Shown piece by piece: positions 54,901 through 62,986 of a DNA stretch of 64,000 nt (the stretch's first letter is position 1; each line of letters starts with the position of its first letter). The notes under the pieces are model-generated. The model saw only the letters and a list, made by a program, of their open reading frames with translations, was not told the DNA's origin and did no database searches. Source of the stretch: Methanomassiliicoccaceae archaeon DOK (lineage in GTDB: Archaea > Thermoplasmatota > Thermoplasmata > Methanomassiliicoccales > Methanomethylophilaceae); assembly GCA_009911715.1 (NCBI GenBank), contig CP047880.1, positions 1 to 64,000 on the forward strand, in the 5' to 3' direction. The position numbers and the translations under genes are program-made.

Positions 54901-57900
54901 GGAGTTCAGATAGTCCTGAAGTTGGCAAAGAAGTCTATGCAGTATTAACAATTGAGGATAGATTCACCAATAATTTTGAATGGGGCTTGACCGAACTAGA
55001 CTCTGATGATGAAAGAGACTACATCGAGGGCTATACACTGTATGCCAAGTATCTCTTCGTAAAAGACGATTTTACCATCACCGTGGAATGGAGTAGCACA
55101 ACTGAAACAACACTCCAATTCACATATGATAGTGAGGAACACAAATTCGTAAAGGATACAGATTTCAAAGTAACCGTGAACGATGGTAAGGGAACAATAC
55201 CTGAAATAGGGACCAATGTTGACAAGATATCGTATACCAGCTATTATAGAAACAGTGATGGTTCTTGGAGTGAAGCTGCAATCAAAAATGCAGGAGTATA
55301 CTCTATACGTTTCCAAACTGCCTCTAGTGAAAATTATGGAAGTGCAGAATACACTCTGTATGTATCGGTTGAGAAGAGGCAGATCGGTTCCTCAATAACC
55401 GACAATCTTGAGGAAACCTATGATGGGAAAGACCAGCTGGAGACATTTGTCAATGGAATGGTCTCCAATGTATGTGATGGAGATCAAAATAAGGTGGAAT
55501 GGAAATTCACTGACGTCGAAGGCAATCCTATCGAGTATCTTTCAGATGTTGTCGATAATAAGGCAATCAACTATACCATATCTGCAGGAGACAACTATCT
55601 TCCCTTCACAGGCGATTTCAGTGCAACTATCAATCCGTTTGAATTGGAGGTTTCAGCTGAAGATCCAAAACAACTGTCATCCGACTACGATGGGAATACA
55701 CCAGACTTGTCAGACGTAAAACTGATTTATACTGAGGGTAAGAATCCACGTGGTGATGATGAACCTCAGATAACAATATGCCTAGAACCCATCGATGGCA
55801 ACACACATGATGCACGCAAATATGTTATTGTGGCTAGTACTGACGACCCCAACTATACGGTCGTTTTCAATTCAAAACAGACGTATGTAATTAAAACAGA
55901 TACAATTGATGATAGCTGGGTCACTGTCAGCCCTGTCTTGAACCTGACATATAATGGATCCGGTCAGAGTGTCATCAGTTCTTATTCCATCGATACAGGC
56001 AGGACTAATGATGCTGCTTCGGAATTTGCCTGGTATGTTTGCGAAGGCGATGGCCAGTATGTCCCCATCGATAGCTTCTCAATTACTGATGCGGGACAGC
56101 ACAGCATAAAAGTCAAATTGATATCTGACAACTACAACGAATGGATTCACGAATACAAAGATTTCATTTATATCGACTATAGAGACCTGACTATTACAGC
56201 AAAAGACTACTCCATATACTATGGCGACTCTGAATTCTCTTATTCGGCGGAAGAATTCATCGAGTTCTCGATTCAAGGATTCGATTTCGACGAAGAAATT
56301 CCAGGTACGCTAGAAGTATCGGATGATTATGACTACAATGACCCCATATCGTCTGAAGGCGTCAGCTACAGTGTTACCCCTTCTGTTTCTGGAGATTCAA
56401 CCAATCGCATCATTGGAAATTACGAAGTTGAGTTCGTTAGTGGGGATCTGACTGTTAGTCCACGCCCTATTGTTCTGACATTCGATTATAGCTCGTTCTC
56501 AAGTGTTTATAGCGATATGTCGTATGCAGAGATAATCTCCAGTCTGTTCCAAGAATCAGAAGTAGTTTCCGGTATTTCCGGCTCTTCGGACATCTATGCT
56601 TTCGAACAATCCGAACAAGACGTTCTGAAGATATCTCTTGACTATGATTCAAACTACAGCACAGACGGTGAAGGCAATATTTGGTTGGACGCGGGCAACT
56701 ACCATGTGTCTGTGAGTGTTGATTCGAACTATGATCTAGACATCAATGTTAAAATCAAAAGCTTGGATTCAGAAGTGATTGTAGAATTTGATTCGGATCA
56801 ACACATGTACGTCGTGACGCCAAAGGCCCTTCCGGCCAGTGTCAATTCATCAGACATGGTGTACAACGGAGAGGATCACGAGGTCACTATCACAATAGCA
56901 GATGGCCCAGACGTTAGCTATTCGATTCAGTATCGTTATTACAATGATCAATATTGGGATGAAATAGAAGATGAGGATCTGGGCAATCTCACTGAATCAA
57001 AATGGGGTTCCTGGTCTATCGACAAACCAAATAATGCTGGAATATATCAGGCTAGGGCGGTTGTGGATGAGAACAGTAACTACAGTATCACGGTTTCCAA
57101 TGCTCAATTTAAAGTGACAAAGGCCACATTTGAAGGATTGACGGGTATCGAATATGATTTGGAAAGGCAATACGATCCCGATTCTAATTCTGGAGTAGAA
57201 ATATCTGGTCAGATCATTCTTGCAGTAGATACAGATGGGGACCAATACAAAGACAAGGGTGATGTGAATACATATCTCAAGCCAATCATCACATATCGGC
57301 AGAACGGGGAATTGACGACTCCCAGTGATGTCGGCACATATGATGTCACAATCACCTTTTCTTCACTTGACCAGAACTATAATGATCCAACAGATGTAAT
57401 AACGAAAACGTTTGTAATCAAGCCATGTGAAGTGAAGGCAATCTGGGCCCATGATGGTTCTTGGACGAAACCATACGATGGGAACGCATTATCGCCATCA
57501 ACTCTCATATCATATGTTCTTGGGCCGAGCGATTTACGTCTCCCCGAAGACGCTTACCAAGTTTCCAAGTTAAACTACGAAGAAATACGTGACTCTCAGG
57601 AATATACCGTCAAAGTAGAGTTGGTCGATAGCGAGAGTGGCAACTATTCCAAGAACTATACCATTGTCAACCCCGAATTTACTTTCTCGATTACGCCTGT
57701 GGAAATCGCTATTCAGGCGAATCAGGTGGACTCCAAATTTGGTGATGTGGTTTATGGTAAGGATAACTTACTGAATTATGGTTACTCATTCACAGACGGA
57801 ACCGATAAGGGCATTCGCGACCTGTTTGACAATGAACTAAAATCTGGCAAGGGTAACCTAAGCTATGCACTCGATCCCACGGTGCTGGAAGGGCATACTA

Positions 57901-60107
57901 CATTCAATGACTATGTGAATGCGAACGGCTATGGTGAAGTCTATTCTGATGCAATATTGGTTTCATACACTGGAAAGAACTTCAAGGTAACGTCGATTCC
58001 TGGTGACCTTTACATCAAGCCTCTTAGTGTCAAAATAGATCTGGAAGATCAGACATGTGCTTTGGATGAACTGGACGATAAGAGCGTCAGTAGCGACAAG
58101 ATGTTTTATAGTGTTGATTTAGAAGACCGTTTGTCTTCGTATTTGGACGTTAGAATCAGTCTTTTGAAGACAGACGATATAAACGGTATTGATGATATCA
58201 AGCATGCCGGTCGGTATGAATTGACCGCAACCTGTGCTAATCCCAACTACACACTGTATGTTGGTGAGAAGGGAGTGCTGGTTGTTACTTCTGCAACTAA
58301 TGACTGGGATATAGATGCAGGATTCCCGCAAGTCAACGGTTGGACGTATCTCGGATTCACCGATGAGAAGATCAAATGGCCAGTTTCGCTATACGGAACC
58401 GTCACCGCATCGATTCAGGACACGGACATAACCTTTACAAAGGATACTCAATCCGATGTTCTAATAGAACTTCCCGCAGGGGATTACACTTTGATGTTTT
58501 CTGTTGCTGCAGAGGGGATGGAGGATGGTTACTGTGACTATACCGGAATTACAGGTGTAACTCCGTTCAATTTTACTGTGGATAAGAAGCCTTTGTTGCC
58601 TAGCTGGGATGAGGATTACTTCGAATTCGACGAGAACTCTCACAAAGTGACATTGGAAAATTACGATTCCGATCTGATGTACTATGCAGCATTGGATGAA
58701 AACGTCGTCCCTATCGAAACAGATGAGGGCATAGTGATGGAAGCTATACTTGGGGGCACATATGGAATCGAGCTCTTCCTTAAGGATTCGGACAACTATT
58801 GTTGGGGCAGTCCTTTGGCAGAGGGGGAGGTTCTCAGGTTGGAGTGGAGTATCGGAGGTCAAATCGAGCTCACATGGGATGAGCAGAACATGCCGAGTAT
58901 TTCATCCACATGGGTGTTCGGAGATAATCCCGAATTCAATCCAGGATCTCTTGCAGGTGACTATGATCTGGAAATAAGATATGAGTACTATAAAACCGAG
59001 GGGGACATCTATTGCGGAATTGAAGTGCCAGCAGATGTCGGTACATATTACATGAAAGCGTTTGTCGAGGAGACTGACAGCTATAAGGGACTTGAGTTGA
59101 AGGTTGATTTTGAGATAACGACTCGTTATATTGATAGGCCCGTAGTGGACAGCACGCCATACCTGACCTTTGAAGAGGGTAAGGACGAATACGATCTTAC
59201 AGAAGAGGAATGGTTTGTCAACTGGTATGAGGATGTGGAGAATTACGTAAGCTACGCAGGTAACATCGCTTCGGGGCCTGGAAATTACACGATGTTGCTG
59301 TACATCAATGATTACGATAACTGCCAGTGGAGCCCTCTTACAAAATCTGCGGATGCTCCTGAAGTAATAAGCATACCTTGGGTCGTTTCGACAGGAGGGC
59401 CGTTATCGAAAGATATGTTCTCTGTTGATGTGTCAGACGAAATCTATACAGGACATCCGATTGTTAAGGAAGTGTCTTCGTCGCTGGTCGAAGGCAAAGA
59501 CTATGTCGTATCGTATTCGGACAATTCTGATGTAGGGCCTGTACTCATAACTATTACTGGGATAAATTCTTATGATTCACAACTCAACTACGAGTTCACA
59601 ATCATCCCAGCGACAGAGCAGCCGGAGTTCTACAACGAGCAGCTCAAGATGTACGTCGAGGACAGCTCGTTTTACAACGCGTTGCAGTTGCCCTCGTACA
59701 TCGACGAGAGTCTGCTCACCTACTCGAGCTCAGACCCGGCCATTGCCACCGTCGATCCCCAGACCGGGGCCATCACCATGAACGCCACGGGATCGGTCAC
59801 CATCACTGCGTCCTATCCCGGAACAGCGAACTACTCCGCGGGCTCGGCCACATACGAGCTCACGGTCTCCGACACCCCGGTGGAGGTCGTCGACCACGTC
59901 GTCTACATCAGGGTCCCGGTCACGGATCCCGACGACCCGGACGACCCCACCGACGACAAGCCCGAGGAACCGGCCATCGTGTACAAGAACGACAACACGC
60001 TGTACATCATCCTGCTGCTGGTGCTGGCGGCGGTCTGCGTCTGCTTCGCCGCGTACATCATGTACACCCACAGGAAGCAGGAGGACCAGGGAGGCGGGCA
60101 GATATGA
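51906..60107 (+). CDS. giant adhesin-like surface protein
   Basis: This 2733-residue secreted protein begins with a signal peptide (residues 1-28, cleavage after TASPAADA). It ends in an acidic Asp/Pro spacer (DPDDPDDPTDDKPEEP), a membrane helix near 2698-2721 and a short basic tail. The body is a series of about 80-120-residue beta-sandwich units of the MBG/YDG type. Recurring marks are Y-x-G, (D/N)AG-x-Y, (D/N)NY-x-W and W-x-(I/V), as in DNYCWGSPLAEGEVLRLEW. One BIG2-like Ig domain, with SSDPAIATVDPQTGAITMNA, precedes the anchor. The gene is AT-rich up to about 59600 and abruptly GC-rich after it. Related adhesin-like proteins occur in gut methanogens. Binding to host or microbial surfaces is inferred. 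Confidence 0.85.
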   Translation: MWRKAIVVIALVAIGAMLLVTASPAADAENDILYEDEEITITLVDVDGSKILYDTDGENKIKQHLHVAYNSGSVITDYDLTGAFTAVGEQTFSVVIDNKVYPIELTIVENKIESLKKTEDFPTKTYHSGDSLASVSLDVRDYLIAVFSDGSEKRLDASYDLYVQGSLYSGSDGSRDDAVLSAYIRSNINHTVSDNFIPLEFTVNITPMYPHGITDADAPSTFYSGDLFNVTSLTVLFSSDKDDIYADMSTLDITQYENYLSTLSFTYYDENGEVVSLDEGNHLTVDVTKVEVTYKENNVTTKPREFTVDVLPIEVDVPILYNNSETYNSTYHSTTVSGFNPDYMDITSTNLYSDENGTILTDALLSDKETFEVYAKNAGDYFITFELTNNNYVWKGLAETEREAITDTWTILKATFTGASIELKGWEYSDAGPHNPIIKGVPDDAFTDDSTFEPVYYYWGQANDGTTIPETDATDTQPSLAGEWYVKITIESVNYIGVTLSDSFTIIKKEIPAEDYNFSFDYTGSVIDLSTIVQSKPFSVSTDDGYVYKAENKGEYKALLSLTDTNNYCWVRGAETVDKEITWHINTAQNEVISNTISIGDWTYLDEKLSKDELLDLLKSKIKVESKFDTTSEIKLYEDSYFSQEANINGDGQYDAGTYWIKIVFDADRSGNDNFSELEWKFENSITVSPCPVEALDDVDAGSKPYTGKPQQSDLSSGRYYTVKQEHHVDADSYPVYVTINHNFTWDMSNPPVDGTLTLYFTITKIDSSYDVIWDEWTPPSDLVYGNTDSLTAPTANSEYGTVVIKFWTVENPASSWDGTIPQDAKTWDSVTQPHDAGNYRVVAYVEETKNYIAACTSDFKSFTISKKPVNVPVFDEEFNPEYNGTEIKITSDDFQSWKEFFQIISGDEYVDHSSTGYVLKVRITDSNYRWSEGEADVEIEDDVASIPWNISKRIITLSTNDVRNVVISSSQPYPTLTLVNNTTSRETLTFGDGITVKWSSDSPEVGKEVYAVLTIEDRFTNNFEWGLTELDSDDERDYIEGYTLYAKYLFVKDDFTITVEWSSTTETTLQFTYDSEEHKFVKDTDFKVTVNDGKGTIPEIGTNVDKISYTSYYRNSDGSWSEAAIKNAGVYSIRFQTASSENYGSAEYTLYVSVEKRQIGSSITDNLEETYDGKDQLETFVNGMVSNVCDGDQNKVEWKFTDVEGNPIEYLSDVVDNKAINYTISAGDNYLPFTGDFSATINPFELEVSAEDPKQLSSDYDGNTPDLSDVKLIYTEGKNPRGDDEPQITICLEPIDGNTHDARKYVIVASTDDPNYTVVFNSKQTYVIKTDTIDDSWVTVSPVLNLTYNGSGQSVISSYSIDTGRTNDAASEFAWYVCEGDGQYVPIDSFSITDAGQHSIKVKLISDNYNEWIHEYKDFIYIDYRDLTITAKDYSIYYGDSEFSYSAEEFIEFSIQGFDFDEEIPGTLEVSDDYDYNDPISSEGVSYSVTPSVSGDSTNRIIGNYEVEFVSGDLTVSPRPIVLTFDYSSFSSVYSDMSYAEIISSLFQESEVVSGISGSSDIYAFEQSEQDVLKISLDYDSNYSTDGEGNIWLDAGNYHVSVSVDSNYDLDINVKIKSLDSEVIVEFDSDQHMYVVTPKALPASVNSSDMVYNGEDHEVTITIADGPDVSYSIQYRYYNDQYWDEIEDEDLGNLTESKWGSWSIDKPNNAGIYQARAVVDENSNYSITVSNAQFKVTKATFEGLTGIEYDLERQYDPDSNSGVEISGQIILAVDTDGDQYKDKGDVNTYLKPIITYRQNGELTTPSDVGTYDVTITFSSLDQNYNDPTDVITKTFVIKPCEVKAIWAHDGSWTKPYDGNALSPSTLISYVLGPSDLRLPEDAYQVSKLNYEEIRDSQEYTVKVELVDSESGNYSKNYTIVNPEFTFSITPVEIAIQANQVDSKFGDVVYGKDNLLNYGYSFTDGTDKGIRDLFDNELKSGKGNLSYALDPTVLEGHTTFNDYVNANGYGEVYSDAILVSYTGKNFKVTSIPGDLYIKPLSVKIDLEDQTCALDELDDKSVSSDKMFYSVDLEDRLSSYLDVRISLLKTDDINGIDDIKHAGRYELTATCANPNYTLYVGEKGVLVVTSATNDWDIDAGFPQVNGWTYLGFTDEKIKWPVSLYGTVTASIQDTDITFTKDTQSDVLIELPAGDYTLMFSVAAEGMEDGYCDYTGITGVTPFNFTVDKKPLLPSWDEDYFEFDENSHKVTLENYDSDLMYYAALDENVVPIETDEGIVMEAILGGTYGIELFLKDSDNYCWGSPLAEGEVLRLEWSIGGQIELTWDEQNMPSISSTWVFGDNPEFNPGSLAGDYDLEIRYEYYKTEGDIYCGIEVPADVGTYYMKAFVEETDSYKGLELKVDFEITTRYIDRPVVDSTPYLTFEEGKDEYDLTEEEWFVNWYEDVENYVSYAGNIASGPGNYTMLLYINDYDNCQWSPLTKSADAPEVISIPWVVSTGGPLSKDMFSVDVSDEIYTGHPIVKEVSSSLVEGKDYVVSYSDNSDVGPVLITITGINSYDSQLNYEFTIIPATEQPEFYNEQLKMYVEDSSFYNALQLPSYIDESLLTYSSSDPAIATVDPQTGAITMNATGSVTITASYPGTANYSAGSATYELTVSDTPVEVVDHVVYIRVPVTDPDDPDDPTDDKPEEPAIVYKNDNTLYIILLLVLAAVCVCFAAYIMYTHRKQEDQGGGQI

Positions 60108-60406
60108 TCTCCCGTACCCAGTCCGTAGACGACGTCGGTGCCGACATCCTGGAGTCCAGCCACATGGTCTCCATAATGCTGTACCTGTACGGCTGCGGGG
60201 AGAGCCGCAAGAGCGACATCTACGACGCGGTCGGCAGGGGCAACAGGATGCCGGACAAGCTCGACTCGCTGAGGCAGCTCGGGCTGGTGGACTACGGCGG
60301 GACGTCAGACGCTCGCCCCACCATCGGGCTGACCGAGCTGGGGGCCGAGGTGGCCTCCATGCTCCACGCCATAGATCTGGCCATCAGGAACCGCGACACG
60401 GTCTGA
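60104..60406 (+). CDS. winged-helix protein overlapping adhesin stop
   Basis: This 100-residue protein has a winged-helix pattern (SIMLYLYGCGESRKSDIYDAVGRG, then KLDSLRQLGLVDYG, wing and a C-terminal helix GAEVASMLHAIDLAI). The ATG overlaps the adhesin stop codon by four bases, so it is co-transcribed and probably coupled. It may regulate the adhesin operon. Its GC-rich base use resembles the chromosome and the adhesin's C-terminal part, not the AT-rich repeats. Confidence 0.75.
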   Translation: MISRTQSVDDVGADILESSHMVSIMLYLYGCGESRKSDIYDAVGRGNRMPDKLDSLRQLGLVDYGGTSDARPTIGLTELGAEVASMLHAIDLAIRNRDTV

Positions 60407-60484
60407 CGGCCTCTCCAAACCCCTTACCCAAACCACTTCCGTTCCTTCTAAACATCCAAATATCCTTGCGTCGGTGACGTCGCA

Positions 60485-61360
60485 ATGACCGTGATCAAGC
60501 TCTCCGAACCCGTCGAGGACATCGTAGTGAACCTCCTGCGCCTGGCGAACACCAAGCTCCCAGCCGACGTCGGCTGGGCCCTGGAGGCCGCCGCGGGATG
60601 GGAGACCGGCGAGGTCGCGTACACCCAGCTGGGAGCGATCATGGAGAACGTCAAGAAGGCGGAGCACCTCGGGCTCCCGATGTGCCAGGACACGGGGATC
60701 CCCGTGTTCTACGTCAGGGGGAGGTTCGACTCCACCATCGCGAAGGGCATCGCCGACGGGGTGGCGAGGGCGACGAGGCAGATCCCGCTCAGGCCGAACA
60801 CCGTCGACCCGATCACCAGGGAGAACTACGGCGACAACCTCGGGGAGGGCATGCCCCTCATCCACTACATCCCGACCGACGACGACTTCACCGAGATCAC
60901 CGTCCTGCCCAAGGGCGCCGGCTCGGAGAACATGACGCGCCTCGTCATGCTCAACCCCGCCGACGGGGTCGAGGGCATCAGGAGGTTCGTCGTCGATGTC
61001 GTCCTGGACGCCGGCGGCCGCCCCTGCCCGCCGTCCATAGTCGGCGTGGGCATCGGCGGCACCTCCGACAGGTGCGTGGAGATGGCCAAGGAGGCCCTCC
61101 TCACGCCTCTGGACGAGGAGAACTCCGACCCGACATTGAGGAAGATGGAGGAGGACCTCTTCGTAGCGCTCAACGGCTCCGGACTGGGGCCGATGGGCTT
61201 GGGCGGAGCGACCACCGTCCTCGGCGTGAGGATCAGGAAGTGCGCCTGTCACACCGCCAGCCTGCCCGTGGCAGTCAACATCGGCTGCTGGGCCACCCGC
61301 CGCGCCTCCGCGAGGATCACCGATCACGGCGTGGAGTACTCCCAGGGGGTGAGGCTTTGA
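60485..61360 (+). CDS. class I fumarate hydratase, alpha subunit
   Basis: This 291-residue iron-sulfur subunit of the two-subunit class I fumarase/tartrate dehydratase family has LPMCQDTGIPVFYV near the N terminus and RKCACHTASLPVAVNIGCWATRR near the C terminus; these hold the cluster Cys residues. It hydrates fumarate to malate in the partial TCA cycle. Which of the fumarase-like substrates is used is not settled. Its stop overlaps the TTG start of the beta subunit. Confidence 0.92.
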   Translation: MTVIKLSEPVEDIVVNLLRLANTKLPADVGWALEAAAGWETGEVAYTQLGAIMENVKKAEHLGLPMCQDTGIPVFYVRGRFDSTIAKGIADGVARATRQIPLRPNTVDPITRENYGDNLGEGMPLIHYIPTDDDFTEITVLPKGAGSENMTRLVMLNPADGVEGIRRFVVDVVLDAGGRPCPPSIVGVGIGGTSDRCVEMAKEALLTPLDEENSDPTLRKMEEDLFVALNGSGLGPMGLGGATTVLGVRIRKCACHTASLPVAVNIGCWATRRASARITDHGVEYSQGVRL

Positions 61361-61926
61361 GGAACCTCAGGACGCCCCTGACGGAGGAGGACGTCAGGTC
61401 GCTGAAGCTGGGGGAGACCGTCTACCTCTCCGGACCCATCGTCACCGGCCGCGACGAGATGCACATCCGCGCTCTCGAGTACGCCGAGCAGGGGAAGGAC
61501 GTCCCAGAGTGCCTGAACGGCGCGGCGATCTTCCACTGCGGACCCATAATGAAGCAGAGGGACGACGGCACATGGGCGGTCGTCGCCGCCGGGCCCACCA
61601 CCTCCGCGAGGATGAACAAGCTCGAGCCGGAGATGATCCCCACCTACAACGTCCGCGCGATCATCGGCAAGGGCGGGATGTCCCGCGAGACGGCCGACGC
61701 CATGAGGGAGTACGGCTGCGTCTACCTCGCCGCCACCGGCGGCGCCGCGGCGTCGCTGGCCGAGGGCCTCGACAGGTGCGTCGGGTGCGAGTGGGAGGAC
61801 CTTGGGATGGCCGAGGCGATGTGGAGGTTCGAGGCGAGCAGGCTCGGGCCGCTCATAGTCGCGATAGACGCCAACGGCGAGAGCCTCTACGACAGGGTCA
61901 ACGCATCCCTGGTCAGGGACGCCTGA
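61357..61926 (+). CDS. class I fumarate hydratase, beta subunit
   Basis: This 189-residue partner has the family stretches VYLSGPIVTGRDEMH, NGAAIFHCGPIM, AGPTTSARM, IIGKGGMS and AATGGAAASLA. The TTG start at 61357 is within the alpha stop (TTGA overlap). Its last 14 bases overlap the convergent membrane protein gene. Confidence 0.93.
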   Translation: MRNLRTPLTEEDVRSLKLGETVYLSGPIVTGRDEMHIRALEYAEQGKDVPECLNGAAIFHCGPIMKQRDDGTWAVVAAGPTTSARMNKLEPEMIPTYNVRAIIGKGGMSRETADAMREYGCVYLAATGGAAASLAEGLDRCVGCEWEDLGMAEAMWRFEASRLGPLIVAIDANGESLYDRVNASLVRDA

Positions 61927-62854
61927 CCTCGTCCTCATCCTGCTGCTGCGTAAGGTCCTCGAGGTCGTTCATGAGGATCGGCTCGTCGCCGCGTCCCCTC
62001 CCCCTGACGTGCATCGCGGTGACCCCCACGATTATCAGTGCCAGCATCACCAGTCCGATGACCATTATGGAGTGGGTGATGTCCAGCCCGAGGACGAACT
62101 CGGAGGTGTTCTGGACCAGCGTCACCGAGTACGCCGAGCCGTGACCCGACTCGACGGCTATCGCCTCGGAGCTCTGGAACCCGGTGCAGCTGACCGTCAT
62201 GGTGTACCTGCCGGACGGGCAGTCTATGGAGAAGTATCCGTTGGCCCCGGTGGACGCGGAGTAGCTCATCCCGTCCTCGGACACTATGGTGACGGTGGCG
62301 CCGGAGAGGGCGAACGTCTCCCCGCCGGACTCTCCCTGGACGGTCCCGTAGACCGAGCCGGTTGTGACGGCCATGACGATCGCGTGGAGTCCGCCGGACT
62401 CCCCGGACAGGGCGTAGTCGCCCTCGCTGTCGACGGCGGTCTCGGCGGGGTCGAAGCTGACGAAGCCCTCGGAGTCCATGTCCATGCTGTCGGGCAGGGA
62501 CCTGACCGTGTATCCGGGGTACTCGAACGTCATGTAGTACGTGTCGCCCTCGGTGTGCATGAACGTGAACTCGAAGCGTCCGTTCGCGTCGGTCTTCACG
62601 GGGTTGGTCCCGGACGTGACCTGCACGACGTTCTTGTCGGAGTCATACAGGGTGACCTGCACCCCCTGGAGCGGCGTGTTCTCCTCCTGGTCGGACAGGT
62701 TGGCTATGAACCCGTATGCTGTCACCTCCGACGTGACGGGCTCCACGGGGTCCTCCCCCGAGGGCGGCGCCCATGCGGACTGCGACACCAGTGGGATCGA
62801 CAGCATTACCGCCAGTGCCAGAACGAGTGCGAGCTTCCCGCCGGAGGTTCTCAT
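61913..62854 (-). CDS. secreted/membrane-anchored beta-sandwich protein
   Basis: This 313-residue protein has a signal peptide (GKLALVLALAVMLSIPLVSQSAWA). Two carboxypeptidase-regulatory/CnaB-like beta-sandwich domains follow: one near residues 40-125 with PLQGVQVTLYDSDKNVV and TDANGRFEFTF, and one near 165-240 with LSGATVTIVSEDG and TGANGYFSIDCPSGRYTM. A membrane helix lies at about 255-280 (IMVIGLVMLALIIVG), with an acidic cytoplasmic tail. Minus-strand TATA GCATTATAAG near 62876-62884 supports a leaderless ATG at 62854. It is likely a surface structural or binding protein; substrate unknown. Confidence 0.8.
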   Translation of the reverse strand: MRTSGGKLALVLALAVMLSIPLVSQSAWAPPSGEDPVEPVTSEVTAYGFIANLSDQEENTPLQGVQVTLYDSDKNVVQVTSGTNPVKTDANGRFEFTFMHTEGDTYYMTFEYPGYTVRSLPDSMDMDSEGFVSFDPAETAVDSEGDYALSGESGGLHAIVMAVTTGSVYGTVQGESGGETFALSGATVTIVSEDGMSYSASTGANGYFSIDCPSGRYTMTVSCTGFQSSEAIAVESGHGSAYSVTLVQNTSEFVLGLDITHSIMVIGLVMLALIIVGVTAMHVRGRGRGDEPILMNDLEDLTQQQDEDEVRRP

Positions 62855-62875
62855 GCGTCTGGAATCCCGCCCAAG

Positions 62876-62950
62876 GCTTATAATGCCTTCCAGCGGACGC
62901 GCGGCACGTGTGGATGAGCCGTCCCACACTCTTTCTCGCAACCCTTAAAT
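62876..62950. promoter_or_regulatory. divergent promoters
   Basis: A minus-strand TATA (GCATTATAAG) serves the beta-sandwich membrane protein. A plus-strand TATA-like CCTTAAATC near 62943-62951 serves the Lhr-like helicase gene. Confidence 0.5.
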
Positions 62951-62986
62951 CGGACCCTATCATGGGACCTCCGATTGGTGGTCGAG

